The notes below the pieces were generated by a model. That model did no database searches, was not told the DNA's origin, and was given only the letters and a program-made list of their open reading frames with translations. From positions 1,798,001-1,862,000 of the forward strand of contig NC_058154.1 of the NCBI RefSeq assembly GCF_011075055.1: 64,000 nucleotides of DNA, written 5' to 3'. The translations under genes were made by a program, and so were the position numbers. The DNA is from Mangifera indica. Taxonomy: Eukaryota; Streptophyta; Magnoliopsida; Sapindales; Anacardiaceae. This document shows positions 43,330 through 56,415 of the stretch, piece by piece; positions within the stretch are counted from its first letter, which is position 1; the number at the start of each line of letters is the position of its first letter.

Positions 43330-45314
43330 TGAGAAGGTTAAAGATGGTAAAGACAATTTATTTTTTATCTTTTTTTGTATTTGCCATATTAATATAAATT
43401 AGGGCAGTTGTGAAGAGGGTCGAAGTAGTTGGAAGTCGATACCAACACCTTCATATCATTCAATTAGCCTACTTTTTAGTTTTTGGACGCCGGCCACGCC
43501 GCTTGCTAGCCATTAATAAATCCTCAGCTCCATTGCTCGCTCAGTCTCTTTATTAATTAATTACTCTCACTTTCACTATTACTTTTTTTTTAAATTAAGA
43601 TCCCGGACCACACCTTTTGAAGCTGAACCAATTGTATAAAGCAAGACAATGACTGAACTCACTATTACTTTATTAGCTTCAACTTCAATACTCATAAATT
43701 ATTTATAACTCATTATAGTTCACATTTGTTAATCTGGTTGATAAATGTCTAAAGGCTGCCTGTGGATTGTTGAGCTGATCTGGTTAATTCGTTACTGTGT
43801 TTATAGTGATTGAAACCTCTCTAATTCCCATCTTCTGTCATTACGGCAGATTAGAGCAGAATTAGCTTAGGTTTAGTTTCATGTTTGCCCTGAATAAGGC
43901 CATCTCGAGTTGAAGAATGATCAACTCATTAAATTCAGGATCAGTGTCTCATTGACATCATTGCATCAAACTTTATCTTTCTAACGATTCTTTTTCTTTT
44001 TCAATGATTCTTGCTTTTTAATTTTTCAACAACTCATCTCCTTCTTTGGCATTATTGTTCACCAGTTAGCTAACCATTCTAGATTCAAACCAAACTCTAA
44101 TTATCCCTTGCTTAGACTTGATACAACTCATATCCACCCTTATCTGTCATGTTTTATTATTACTAGTTGTATCATTAATTTGGTAAATAACTAAATACTA
44201 TTATATAATTGCTAATACCCAAAAAAATTACTTAATTTTGTGTAATAATCATATTATGATTAATATTGTTGTCATAAATCAACAATGTTTGAAATGAAGC
44301 AGAAGAGCTGTACCCTAAATTCTGATTCAATATAAAATAACCTAAGTTTTACTAAATCTTACATCTAACATTCGGCTATCCTTAGTATTTTGGCCCTCAA
44401 TAAAAAACTGGGTGGACAAGCAAAAATAGGTTAAAGGCAATTGAATTCAGTATATAATTAATATTCTGAAGTATAACATATTCTTCAGTAAATATGTTTG
44501 TATTTTTTGTCCACACAAATAACATTAAAACTATGCGTATAAATTTTTTATATATAATTTGAATATACAAATAATATATACTCATATGATTAGATTATTT
44601 TAAATTAAAAATAAAATAACATTCAATCACATAATGATACATCATCTATATATCTAAATTATATACAAAAAATGTATACACATAATATTGTTAAACAAAT
44701 AATTTACTATTCAATGGTTGGTTCATTTTCTTTTTATATATAAAATTGTCATCTGTACTTAAAATTCCTCCTCTGGTTAAGTCACAGACGTGATTTTTAG
44801 TAGTGACCAGCAAATAAGCATCATTCCATCTCTCCTTCCCATGAAACGAGTCTCAAACATGATATTTTTCTAGTAAAAGTAGTGAATCATAAAACATAGG
44901 TCAAATCCATCATGATTGTTGCAGTCCATTAGACATTAAATAATTGTTTGATAATTGTCAAGGAATCATATACTTCTGGAATATCGGCTATTACAATTGA
45001 AGTACAGTACTCTTCTACCATATTGGGACTATAGAAACACTTATTAATTCATTAACTATTATACTGCCCTAAACAATTATGGGTATTACCTTAATTTGTA
45101 CTACTTTAAATTGAAAACAATATGAAAAAGGATGAACTAAAAAACACTTGACAACACACTTAATTAAATTATCTAGGTGAACATTGTAATTATTTCTTTA
45201 TTTTGTAATCCTGTATTACTTAGATAATAACAACACAGTGGATGTGGAGTAATAAACTTTTTAGTAGAATCACATAAAAACCAATTGTCTACAATTTACT
45301 TTACAATGTCATTA
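43330..45314. other. Intergenic DNA upstream of GPAT6
   Basis: The first kilobase is presumed promoter of the GPAT6-type gene; no specific cis-element is claimed. A repeat with words ctcatta/gttgaag lies near 43900-44150, related to the group at 23700 and 50000. A family-P MITE lies at about 44525-44700 (actatgcgtataaat ... aaaaaatgtatacacata). No coding sequence recognised. Confidence 0.5.
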
Positions 45315-45323
45315 TATATTTTT

Positions 45324-46207
45324 GGGGCAAAAAAACTTATTCCCACCCAAGGTTTGATGTATTCTCAAACTTCCATTTGGTAAGTTTCAAAACCCCAAAT
45401 ATTTATTCTTATGTTAAAATTCTCTATTAAAATTAAAGGTAAAAATATCATTTAACTAAAAATATTTTAAAAACTAAAATTTTATCACATTCTCTCCAAA
45501 GTTTAAAAAACTAACAATTCTCTCAATCCAAAGTTTAAAAAGTTACCTTTTCCTCTAAGTGTCTTTTTTTCGCCTCCAATGACCATCTCTATTTTGACAG
45601 ACAGTTAGCCTTCCCACCATCTTTTTCTCCCATCAATCTTTAGGCGACGATGGCCATTCTAGGAGAAACGAAGACAACAAAGATGGATATGGGAGAAACG
45701 AAAACGAATTTGGGAGAAACAAAGACAAAAAAGACGGATCTCTTTGTGATTAATCAATCAATTGAATGCCCTCAAAGAAGAAGTTAAAGATGGTCATCTT
45801 TGTTTTCTCCCAGATCAGACTCTCCCAGATCAGACGCTCCCTCTCTCTCGATGAAGACTATGGATGTTTGGTCTTCCAGATCGAATGCTCAATGATTCGT
45901 TTTCTCTCATATCATTTGCTTTGTGGCTAGGTTGGCAGAAAAAGTGGCTGATCTTATTCGTTCAATGAAAATGGTCATCAATGCTTGAAGGTTGGCTATT
46001 AATCGAAATGGAGATGGTCACCGAAGAAGGAGAAAAAAAATTAAGAGAAAAAGGTAACTTTTCAAACTTTGGGGGAAGTAATGCTATTTTTTAACATTTA
46101 AGGGAGAATATGATAAAATTTTAGTTTTTATTATTTTTGGTTAAATAATATTTTTACTTTTAATTCTAACAGTGAATTTTAACATAATGGTAATAAGACT
46201 TTTGGCC
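45324..46207. mobile_element. Mutator-like miniature element, family M (copy 4), perfect TSD
   Basis: An 884-bp element. The left end is ggggcaaaaaaacttattcc, the right end gtaataagacttttggcc. The arms mirror over about 220 bp (left aaagttaccttttcctc against right gagaaaaaggtaacttttc). The 9-bp target duplication tatattttt is perfect on both sides (45315-45323 and 46208-46216). The interior contains fold-back gggagaaacgaa/ttttctccca words and no transposase. The perfect duplication suggests it is the youngest family-M copy here. Confidence 0.92.
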
Positions 46208-46216
46208 TATATTTTT

Positions 46217-47860
46217 GCAGCCAAATTTATCCAAATACGAATTACTTCTCAGCGGTGCAAACTTCCACACCAACAAAAATAATTTAAGATGCCAGCGAGC
46301 CTCACCTTTTTTCTCACAAAAAGAAGAATAATAATCTCTCTTTAATTGGGGTGTAAATGTTTTGGTAATTAACTTAATTAGTTGCCACATTAACAAATTT
46401 AATTAAACCATCAATGATAACACCAGGAAACTAATGAGTGGCATCTTCATTTAATGGATATTTACTGTTTTAGGTTAAAGAAGAAAAAGGCAAAACTCCA
46501 TTTACGTAGACAATGCTAACATGGAGTATTTACAGCGTTGTTGTTTAGGGTTTAAAAAGAAGAAGCTGATAAGCTGCAGCTGAGAGCGCCCAATCCATTT
46601 ATGGCTTCGGCAGCTGATCACTTAATCAATGCAAGCCAACTAATTAAGCAAAATATTTCTATAGATTTCAAGCTCGCAATTATTGACTAACACCACTTAA
46701 AATAAAATAAGATAAATGTGAGTTTTCTTCTGTATTCCTGCCCATTCCTTTTAATTAAAAACCTGAAAATCCACCACTTGATAAACGTTTTCTAGCAGGT
46801 AGATATTGACATCAACCGAAATCGTGTCTCTTGCCTCTCAAGAAAGGCTTTACTTGAAAGCAATAAAAACCACACAACAATTTTGAAGCTGTGGGCTGTA
46901 AATTGTTGTTGAGGTTAGGAAGATCTTTGCCTTTCCCCACTTCCCATTTAATAAAGGGCAATACTAGGTGTACATAAAATCAATAATTAACGAAATTAGT
47001 AAAGTATTAGAATTTTCGGATAAAATATTTGGGTTCGAGTTTTTGTTATACTCATTCACAAAAGTTTGTACAATTTATTTATATCAATAATTTATTCTAA
47101 ATAAAAGCTACCTGCCAACAACTTCTAAATGGACACGTTCTCTTCAAGTTTATTTTTCTTCAAAGGGCATACGGGCATTAATATTTCTGTCTATAATCTC
47201 GTTGATCCAAGCAGTTTTTGCGTTTTTTTCCATTGCATTTTTCATGCGGGTTTGATTAGTTCTCTGATTTTAATGCGTCGAAACAAACTAATTTCGTCAT
47301 CCATTCATTTAAAAATCATGATTAATTAGGTAAATAACTGTTTTTGCATTGTAAATTATGAATTTCTTTATCATTTTTCTTTAACTCTTTTCAGTGATTA
47401 ATTAAGTTTATGCCACATCAATATTCATAAAGAAATTTATATTTGTTAAGTATTTTTAAACAGTACTGTGATAATATATAGCTAAAGAATGACAAGGTTT
47501 AATTTAAGTATTTATAAACTATATTATCTTCAAAATGATAAATTAATCAACCTGCGGCAAGAATCTCACCAACCGGGCGGCTAAAAAGGGTCAAAGTCAA
47601 AAAAGAATTAAGGATAAGAAAAAAACAAATTCTGTAGGTGAGAAATAAGACCTCCAAAAATCTTACTCTTATAAATGAAGCAAAACCCGTAATTACTTTC
47701 AAGAAGTCATACTTTTAATTTGCTTAATACCCCATTCCTGTTACAAGTAGATATTAATTCCAAATTTTAATTAATTAATTCAAATTATAGAGCCATATTA
47801 CGAATTCTATTAATCACGTTCTTGCTATTGAATAAAAGTACCATCTGTTTTCATGTGGTT
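46217..47860. other. Intergenic DNA, no gene recognised
   Basis: AT-rich. Around 46980-47045 a segment ending gggttcgagtttttg resembles the B-box part of a tRNA-derived SINE, too short to call. The 66-codon open frame at 47129-47329 has no recognised family. The stretch 46480-46640 is unassigned higher-complexity sequence. Confidence 0.45.
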
Positions 47861-47869
47861 TAAGAACTT

Positions 47870-48395
47870 TTGTAAATTAATTGAAAAAATAGTTTAAAAA
47901 AATTTCAAATCAAATTAAAATATTTTAGTTTTTAAATCAAACCAAGTTAAACCAAAAAAATATTATTTGGTTTGTAGTACGGTTTGAATCTATTAAGAAT
48001 CATTCAATTTCAAATAGTTCATACTTAATAAATAATAATTGAATTATATTTATTTAGGATATGAAATAAACATATAAAATGAATATGGAATACATATGCA
48101 ATAAACATATAAAGAAAATAATAAAATATATAAAAAAACAATTGGTACACCTAATTTCTTATTGAATTTTTTACAGATATGGTTTTATATATATATATTT
48201 TAAAAAATATGGTTTACAATTTGATTTGATTTAAAAAACTATTTAAATTGTAACCAATTGCAAACTGTTTTTGTAAAATTTATCAATTCAAACTAAACCG
48301 TTTTAAAAATCTAACCTAACCAAACCGAACCAAAGCATAATTTTTTAATGGGTTAGTCTGATTTTACAATTTAAACTAAATTATATACATCCCTA
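47870..48395. repeat. hAT-like MITE with AACC/GGTT-rich ends (copy 1)
   Basis: Roughly 525 bp, co-linear with the element in intron 1 of the PIP1 gene (59068-59570). Shared words include gaattgtat/gaattatatt, acatataaagaaaataata, aaaaaaacaattg, atatggttttatatat and the AACCAAACC-rich right part. Both halves carry mirrored motifs (aaaccgtttt, ttggtttg). The right end aaattatatacatcccta fits known TAGGG-type hAT MITE ends, but the left end was not fixed. Confidence 0.65.
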
Positions 48396-49039
48396 TATCA
48401 ATTCAAAGAATCTTTAGCATTTCAAAGTACTCTGATTCAAACAGATAAAATTGTGATATGATCTAGCAATTAATATTGTAATTCATTTGCCGGAATCTTG
48501 GCATTAGGTAAACAAGTTTCATCCTGATCAGTAATGGCAGTATGGCACACCGAGGAGTTCCTTAGGAGGAGAAGAAAAGAAGGCCTTTGTCTCACCTAAT
48601 AAATCGGCTTGGTTCTTTCACTTCTTTAAGACACCCCAAATTATCAAACCAAACCGAATAATTCCTGCAAATTAAATCTATGATTATCGCCAATTATTTT
48701 ATTGTTAACCATATGAATAATTTATGAAATTTTTGGTACAACAAATCTATATGAAGTCGTTAAAAGTCATGACATTCACCGGAGAGAAATATTGAAACAT
48801 CTCCGGAATTATATATAATAAGGTCCCAAATGAATCAACTGAGCAAAGTGTACGTTGATAAAAGAAATTTAGGTTGAAGAAGCCGCCTGCGGAGGCCAAT
48901 AATTGAAATACTTAAAAGAGAGTTAATTTGTAGGCATTTACTTATAAACAATTAAAATTGAAGTTGGACAATTCAAATAGGGTCCTAACATTTTTAGTAG
49001 CTAGCCCTGGCAACAGCAACATTAGTTGTATAAACTATC

Positions 49040-49450
49040 ATGGTGCATTTAGTTTAGATAATATTTTATTGTCGATATTGAAATATTTTTTTGAAGATAG
49101 ATTATTAAAAAGATTATATTTGATAAAATTTGATAAGTATAAATAAGTATTATGTTTGGTTAGAGGTAATAAAAAAATACTACTATATTATTTTACTTAA
49201 ATTCTCTGGGATATAATTATTCTAAAATATTTTTTTATGTTAACTGTTATATTAATTGAAAATAAAATTATTTTTGTCCTAAAAAATTAATAAATAAGAA
49301 TATAATTATAATAAAATCAAGAATATATTAATAATATTTTAATACTGAAGATTACTTAAATTCTTTTATTACCTCACAATCAAACAAAAAATTTCAGCAT
49401 TAAAAAATAGATTATTAAACTATTTTTTATATATTAAAACAAATGCTCCC
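49040..49450. repeat. Diverged relative of the Tourist MITE
   Basis: Co-linear with 26317-26743: gataaaatttgataagtata, attaattgaaaataaaat, ctaaaaaattaataaataa and aagattactt occur in the same order as in that element. The ends are ggtgcatttagttt and aaaacaaatgctcc. No TTA duplication is preserved. Confidence 0.65.
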
Positions 49451-52254
49451 TCACTGTAAAAAATAGTTCATAAAGGTTTGTTTACTATAAAATTATAAGA
49501 TATTTATTTATTCAAATCTCCAGCAATTTTTTTTAAGATAGTTTGTGGTGGAAAACAAATCAAGCAAAAAGAAAGTGAAAATCAAAATCAAAATCAATCA
49601 CATAAAAACAATACAAGCAGATTTACCTAATTAAGCTAATAGAACTTACGTCCACAACTGCATTAAGTTTCTTGTAAAATAGATATGTCCACACATATTT
49701 ATATATGAACGTGCAGAAAAATCCCTTATTTAATTTTGAGACCAACATTTTTTTAAAACCCTAATTTTTCCATTGGTCACTACTCATTACATTGCGGCAA
49801 TGAATGAAATAAATGAGACAATTTTAGGTCTAGAGTACTTACTAGTCCACATTTATAAGGGTGCCCTTTATTATGAGCAATTAAAGTTAAAATTGCACAA
49901 TCTTATTACAATACCAACATTATTATCTTTAGCACTTCACCTTACCAACATCAAAACATCTTGTTGGTGATCTCTAATACATCAAATAAGTTTAGATTCA
50001 AACTGAGTTTCTTTGAGGTCGAAAACATGCTCCACTAAAATGAACTTAAGCTTGAGTTCAAGTTTAAGAGTTAAAAATTTTCAAGTTCAAACTTGTGAGA
50101 TATTCGATTTGTCAAGCTCACAGGCTTAAAAAAATTTTATATGAATTAACTAAAAGGACATTCTTTTTTGTTTTTTTTACTAGGCTACAGTATCAAGTTT
50201 GAACTTGAGCTCAACTCCTCTTAAACGAGTCAAACTCTAACAATTTTGAGACAAACTCGAGTTTAGCTCAAGTTCTGCTCAATTCGACTCAACTCAATTT
50301 CAACCCTAATGTCAAATGAAAGTATTGAATGAAAAAGATGAAGAAGGCATCCTTACTTAATGAAACCAAACGAAATGAAATTGTGGTTGCTGATTTATAA
50401 CGTACATAAAATTAATTCCTAGATATTGATGGATTGTTTCAATAATTGAAAGAGAAATTTCTCAAAACTAGAATTACAGCTTTTATCACTCTTGAAAAAG
50501 ATGGACAATTATTGAACCGAAAGAAGCTTAAGCACTTGAATGCTAACTCTCCCTTTCTTTTCCCGACCAACTTTTGCAACTTTCTATCACTTTCAAGATA
50601 ACTAACTAAGTAGGCAACAATTCAACATGATGGATTGTGAGATCTCTTTATTCCTGCTTGGTTCCACAATACAAAAGAAAGGGATCACTATTTGATTGAC
50701 TCTTGAATTAGTGTTGCAAGTTTTCTTCATGAAAATATGTAATTTTTTAATAAAAATAAGATAAAATAGTTTTATCCATATGGTCCTGTCATAATAATAC
50801 GTTTACAATTTGAGTACAAAATATTATATCATCATGTGATTACAGCAAGACTTAATTATACAATAAGACTTTCTCTATATATTCATAATGAAAATTATCT
50901 GTATATCTAAATTATATATTAAAAGTGTGTACATAAAATATTGCTCAATAAAACAATAAAACTATGTATACCCATTTTAGATACACAAATATATAGACAC
51001 ATTTTAAATTAAAAATAAAACAATACACAATCATATTATGACACGTATAAGTATATACATATTTGTATACTGAAAATAGATATACATAGTATTACTCATA
51101 ACAAAAATATATAATAAGATTATGAGATATCAAATTATTTTTTAATTAAATAAATCAAACTTTTATTTTTTTAATAAAGAGATGAAAACTTTTAGATTTT
51201 TTTATTGAGATTACCAAACTTTCTGATTTTCTCATTTAATGGACCAAAGTTTCACTATTTCCTTTAAAAATATTGAATTATCAACTCAATCCAAACAGTA
51301 TTAAATAATAATGATATGATTGTTTTTTCTATTAACAACATTGATATAGTGATTTTGAGGCATTGATGTGGATATTTTTTATGATAACATAAACAATTTC
51401 TATACCGATATAGACAATTGAGAAAGCGGTTATTTTGGGGTTTTTGTTAATTGCAATTAGACACATATCATTAATAGATAATGTCATTATCTATTAATAA
51501 AAAAATCATGTAATTAATTTTTAACGGCGTTAAAACTTAATACAATTTTTGTGTGATAAAATTCTCATTTAATTTCTTTAATAATTAAAAAATAATAGTT
51601 CAATACCTTTAAATATTATCATCTCTAACTGGTATATTATTCAACATAATAAAAAACCTACCATACATTAGATATTAGGCTAGTTTCTCTTTTTCTTTGG
51701 TCATTATCCATAAAGCAATCAACATGATCTTCGACCATCTAATAACCTACCTTCATTTTCAACCACACACAAAGACCTAAATTGAACATCTCTCATGGAT
51801 TTTACGTCTACTTCAAGATTTATAAAAATAAAAAATATATAAATCTTTTTTCTTTCCAATTAAAAACATAAAAAAATATAATAGCAAGTCGCTTATTAAT
51901 TATTGTCTAAAGCAATGGATGGAGGAGCCACATCTATACTCTAGTGGAATCGAAATTAAAAAATATATATTTTTAAATTATGTAATTACTTCTAAATCCC
52001 CAATTTAGTGTATAATATTCGAGATTTTTTCTTTTTTGTTAAGGTATCTTGTTGTAATAATTCATTTTAATTCTCTAATTTCTCAACAACTTCTCTTTTG
52101 TTGGAATTCATTTTATCCCATTTATTTTCTCTTATTTCAACCGCCTTCTTTCATTTGTCTAAATTCTTACTTTAAAAATTAATTTATATATAATTTCTAT
52201 GTTTTGGCTTAATCCTTCGCGTGGGCTATATTTGCCCAAAACATAAAAGAATAA
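49451..52254. other. Intergenic DNA with nested repeats
   Basis: About 50000-50290 is an inverted-repeat element with words gagttcaagtttaag and ctcgagtttagctcaag, related to others near 11300, 23700 and 29900. Two family-P MITEs lie at about 50790-50950 and 50958-51100. The rest is AT-rich with no gene recognised. Confidence 0.5.
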
Positions 52255-52440
52255 TTACGCATATAAATAAATTGTATAAACTTATTTATACAAATTGAAA
52301 TGACAATTTATAATTGGGTAATGACAATTGAACAAAATATTTATTTTTCACTCACTTTAAAATTATTTAATCAGATGCTACCATTTTAGATTTATAAATA
52401 AGTTTATACGATTTATTTATACATATAGTATTACTCAATA
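52255..52440. repeat. Palindromic MITE, family Q
   Basis: A 180-bp inverted repeat: left tataaataaattgtataaac, right gtttatacgatttatttata, with internal gaaatgacaatttataattg and a centre tttttcactcactttaaaat. A second copy lies at about 21690-22035 in partly nested form. Confidence 0.75.
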
Positions 52441-52898
52441 TAAAATAATTTCAAAATCAAACGAGGGTTGGCCTAAATACAATTATACAAATTATCCATT
52501 GTTGGGCGATAAGGGTGTGGCCCTATTTGAAAGGATTTAGACAATATTTAACTAAAATATGACTACAAAATTATCTATTATTGATAGTTTAGGAGAGTTG
52601 GCAAGAATTATTATATGTTTTGTACATAAACCCTCCATTTAAGTCTAATATAAAGTCAAAATACAAATTGAGCTAAATTCTGAAAGCTATGTACAAAATC
52701 CCATCATCCTTATGCTACTTCATTGGTAATACTCAACACTACATTTTTGTATAACAACAAATAAGATTAGAAAAATGTTACACATCTAAAATTGAAATAC
52801 ATCAATCTAGTGATTGAATGAAGATCGAAAGATCTATTGTCGATGACAAAGGAAGATAGATAGGAGTAAAGATAAAGTATTTAAGGTTTTGTTTAGAT

Positions 52899-53110
52899 TC
52901 AAATGCTTTGTGAGAATAATTAAAATAGCAGAGGTGTTATTCCATGAGAAAAAAATAATAAAAATTGTAATTTCTCAATTTAAAAGTTTGTGAGAATAAT
53001 TATTTTCGTGTTTAATTTCAAATGCTTTGTGAGAATAATTAAAATTGGAGAAGTGTCATTTAATGTGAGAGACAAAATAAAAAGTGTAATTTCTCAATTT
53101 AAAAGTCCTA
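52899..53110 (+). repeat. Tandem duplication, ~119-bp unit, two copies
   Basis: The words tcaaatgctttgtgagaata, then aattaaaa, then tgtaatttctcaatttaaaa occur at about 52899 and again at about 53018, a period of 119 bp. Confidence 0.8.
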
Positions 53111-53893
53111 ATAATACCATTATTTATAATTTCTTAAAAAAATTAGTATCCTTAATTTGATATTTCCCTATAGTATTTTGTTAATAAAAAACCTTTATTT
53201 GAATTAGACTATCATTTTTATATAAATTTAGGAGTTATATTTTCAATTTAATTGGGTTTCAATTGATCATATTAAACAAGGAAAATCTTACATTTACTAA
53301 CCAATCTCATAATTATTATATTAGATAAATCAAAAGTTTGATCTAGAAATAATAATACTAGCTTTCAAACTCATGCTCTCTTGTTGCTTTGAGTGTCTTT
53401 ATTTTTAGGGAAATTGAAATTTTTACCACTATTTTATTCCGTGTATACAAAAATGCCACCTATCCTAAAGCTTTTACAAATATACCACAATAGTAATCAC
53501 CTTCCTCAAAATACCCCTCTTCAACCTTTCATGCACAAATTCTCTCTCTTCTTCTCTGTAACTTTTTTCTCTCTTCTTCCTCTTCTTTCAAAGTGATAAA
53601 GGAATCACTATCTCTTCTTTCTCATCTTCAAAAACAAAAGCAAGAAGGAAAATACTGAATTCTTCAGATAAAAAAATTCTTCAAAGTAAGGATTAAAAAA
53701 AAAAAAGAGTAACTCACAAAAAAACTCCACCACATTCACTGTACATACATGGAGGAAATGACGATCGGAGAAGACCATGTAGCAGTATTTAATTGGAAAA
53801 AGAAAAAAAATTGAAATTTAAAAATAAAAACTGAAAAAAAAATTTTGCTTTAACTGAAAAAAAAAAAAAGGTGAAAGTTGCTGCTGGGTTTTC

Positions 53894-54938
53894 AAGGGTT
53901 GGCGTACATGCCAACCCTTATTATATTTTTTATATATATAATATTATATTATATAATATTATAATATATATTATATTAATATAATAATATATTATAATAT
54001 ATAATATTATATTATAATAATATTTAAATTCAGGGGTTGGCGTTACGTCAACCAATAAAATCCAGCAGCTTTCATCTTTTTTTTTTTTTCAGTTAACATA
54101 AAATCTAGCAGTTTTCACCTTTTTAATTTGTTAAATTAAATTTTAATTTAATTCAAATTTAAATTAATTTAATTTGGTTGGATTAATTTGAAATTTGATT
54201 CAAATTTAAATTAATGCAATAAAAAACAGGAGAAAATGATACTGAAAATTATATATTTTTGGAAGAGTATCATTTTCTTATGGAAGAGTTACATAAAAAT
54301 TAAAAATTTAATTAAAAAAATAAAAAAGTTTGCCTTCTAAACGAAAAAAAAAATTAATTCAAAATTGGTGCCAACCAACCCTCTTTTTTTTTAATATTAT
54401 TATAATATTTAATATAATATTATATATTATAATATATATAAATATATTATAATATTATATATAATATATTATAATATATAATTATAATATTTTAATTATA
54501 TATTATAATATTTTAATTATATATGTTATATAATATATAATTATATATATTATATATATAATATATAAACCAAGAGTTGGCGGCATCGTTAACGCCAAGG
54601 GTTGGCGATGCCGCCAACCCTTGGTCAAAATAATAATTATATTATATATAATATAATATAATTATATATATATATATAATATTATATCATAATAATATTA
54701 TAATTTAATTATATAATTATATTAATATATTTTAATTTTATATATTATATAATATATTATAATATATAATTATAATATTTTAATTATATATGTTATATAA
54801 TATATTATAATATATAATTATATATGTTATATAATATATAATTATATATATTATATATATAATATATAAACCAAGGGTTGGCGGCATCGTTAACGCCAAG
54901 GGTTGGCGATGCCGCCAACCCTTGGTCAAAATAATAAT

Positions 54939-55013
<75 letters not shown>

Positions 55014-55390
55014 TAATTTAATTATATAATTATAATATATTATATATTATATTAATATATTATTATAATATATTAGATATAATACTAATATATTATTATA
55101 TTATAATATTATAGTATATAATTATAATATATTAGATATAATACTAATATATTATTATATTATAATATTATAGTATATAATATTATAATATATTATATAA
55201 ATATAATAATATTATATATTATAATATTAATATTAATGTTAATATTATTATATTTTTTTATATAATATAATATTATAATAATATATATAATATTTTATAT
55301 TATAATAAATAATATAATATAATAAGGGTTGGCGTTGCCAACCCTTATATGTATGTATCTTCAGGGGTTGGTGTTAACGCCAACCCCTGA
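53894..55390. repeat. Six GC-rich hairpins sharing a GGGTTGGCG stem
   Basis: Hairpins lie at 53894-53919, 54035-54053, 54569-54624, 54870-54925, 55323-55347 and 55361-55390. The two largest have 20-bp stems (arms 54569-54588/54605-54624 with one mismatch, and 54870-54889/54906-54925 perfect) around a 16-base loop that itself contains taacgccaagggttgg. These two lie in a ~300-bp tandem duplication of the AT core. They stand out because the surrounding sequence has almost no G or C. No known RNA family is recognised. Confidence 0.88.
54940..55008. repeat. (AT)n microsatellite
   Basis: About 65-70 bases of uninterrupted alternating AT within the core of the 53408-55877 element. Length is likely variable. 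Confidence 0.9.
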
Positions 55391-56139
55391 AAACCCAACA
55401 GCAACTTTCACCTTTTTTTTTTTTTCAGTTAAAGCAAAATTTTTTTTTTTCAGTTTTAATCCTTAAATTCCAATTTTTTTCTTTTTCCAATTAAATACTG
55501 CTTCATGGTCTTCTTCGATCGTCATTTCCTCTATATATGTACAGTGGATGTGGTTGAGTTTTTTTGTGAGTTACTCTTTTTTTTTTTTAAATCCTTACTT
55601 TGAAGAATTTTCTTAATCTAAAGAATTCAATATTTTCCTTCTTGCTTTTGTTTTTGAAGATGAGAAAGAAAAGATAGTGATTCCTTTATCACTTTGGAAG
55701 AAGAGAAAGAAGAGAGAAAAAAGTTACAAAGAAGAAGAGAGAGAATTTGTGCATGAAAGATTAAAGAGGGGTATTTTGGAGAAGATGATTACTGTTGTGG
55801 TATATTTGTCAAAGCTTTAGGATAGGTGACATTTTTATATACACGAAATAAAATAGTGGTAAAAATTTTAATTTCCCTTATTTTTATTTCTTAAACACGA
55901 GAAAAAAAGTACCTCGGGATTCTTTTGTCAGTGGGCTGAAAAGTTTGGTTTCAATGTGTACTCAGAATTTAGTATTATGTATTTACAGACAGTACAACTG
56001 TAAAATGGATCAAATGCTACAGAAAGGTCTATCAATATTTGTTTAAGATGGCTCAACTATCCAGATATGGGCGGGCTCAAACTCTTTAGATGAAACAGCA
56101 AAAACAAGGGAACCCAATAATAGATGCACTTGTTAGCTG

Positions 56140-56415
56140 GTAGAGCTGTCAAATGGGCTGGGCCAGCCTGCAGCCTGGCCCAGAAGGGCTGGTCTGCTAT
56201 GTAGCAGGCCAGGCCCATGGGTCTTTTGAACTGGGCCTGTTACTGTTTTTATAATTAATTAATTAATAATTATAATATAAAAAATATTTTTTATTAAAAT
56301 TAATTAGTCGACCTGTTACTGTAGGGTCTAACCCTACTCTATATATATAGGTCAGGTCGTGGGTCTTATACTTCCTATGGGTTGACCCTACTCAGCCCAT
56401 CATCATCCCTACTAG
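56140..56415. repeat. hAT-like MITE with TAG...GGGC ends
   Basis: The left end is tagagctgtcaaatgggctg, the right end actcagcccatcatcatccc followed by tac. These are imperfect mirrors of the TAGGG-TG-CAA-GGGC type common in plant hAT MITEs. The interior has ggcccagaagggctggtc and an AT-rich centre. A candidate duplication (ttagctgg / ctagttgg) is imperfect. Confidence 0.6.

Larger units (their letters stand above)
53408..55877. mobile_element. 2.47-kb Mutator-like element with AT core and GC hairpins
   Basis: It is bounded by a perfect 9-bp duplication ttattttta (53399-53407 and 55878-55886). The ends are gggaaattgaaatttttacc and its mirror ggtaaaaattttaatttccc. The inverted arms run about 53408-53905 and 55370-55877 (~500 bp each) and are over 90% complementary by eye; they include tgcacaaattctctctcttc and its reverse complement. 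Between them lie ~1.46 kb of almost pure A/T interrupted only by GC-rich hairpins sharing a GGGTTGGCG / CGCCAACCC stem. A second, inner copy of arm sequence occurs at about 54057-54105. No coding capacity, so it is non-autonomous. The 9-bp duplication and long arms fit Mutator-like elements. Confidence 0.9.

Noticed and set aside
46980..47045. tRNA or SINE from the GGTTCGAG word
   Set aside because: Only a B-box-like word; no A box, cloverleaf or acceptor stem could be paired.
53894..55390. CRISPR-like array because of repeated GGGTTGGCG units
   Set aside because: Units are inverted hairpins with irregular AT-rich spacing in plant DNA, inside an inverted-repeat transposon; no uniform repeats or spacers.
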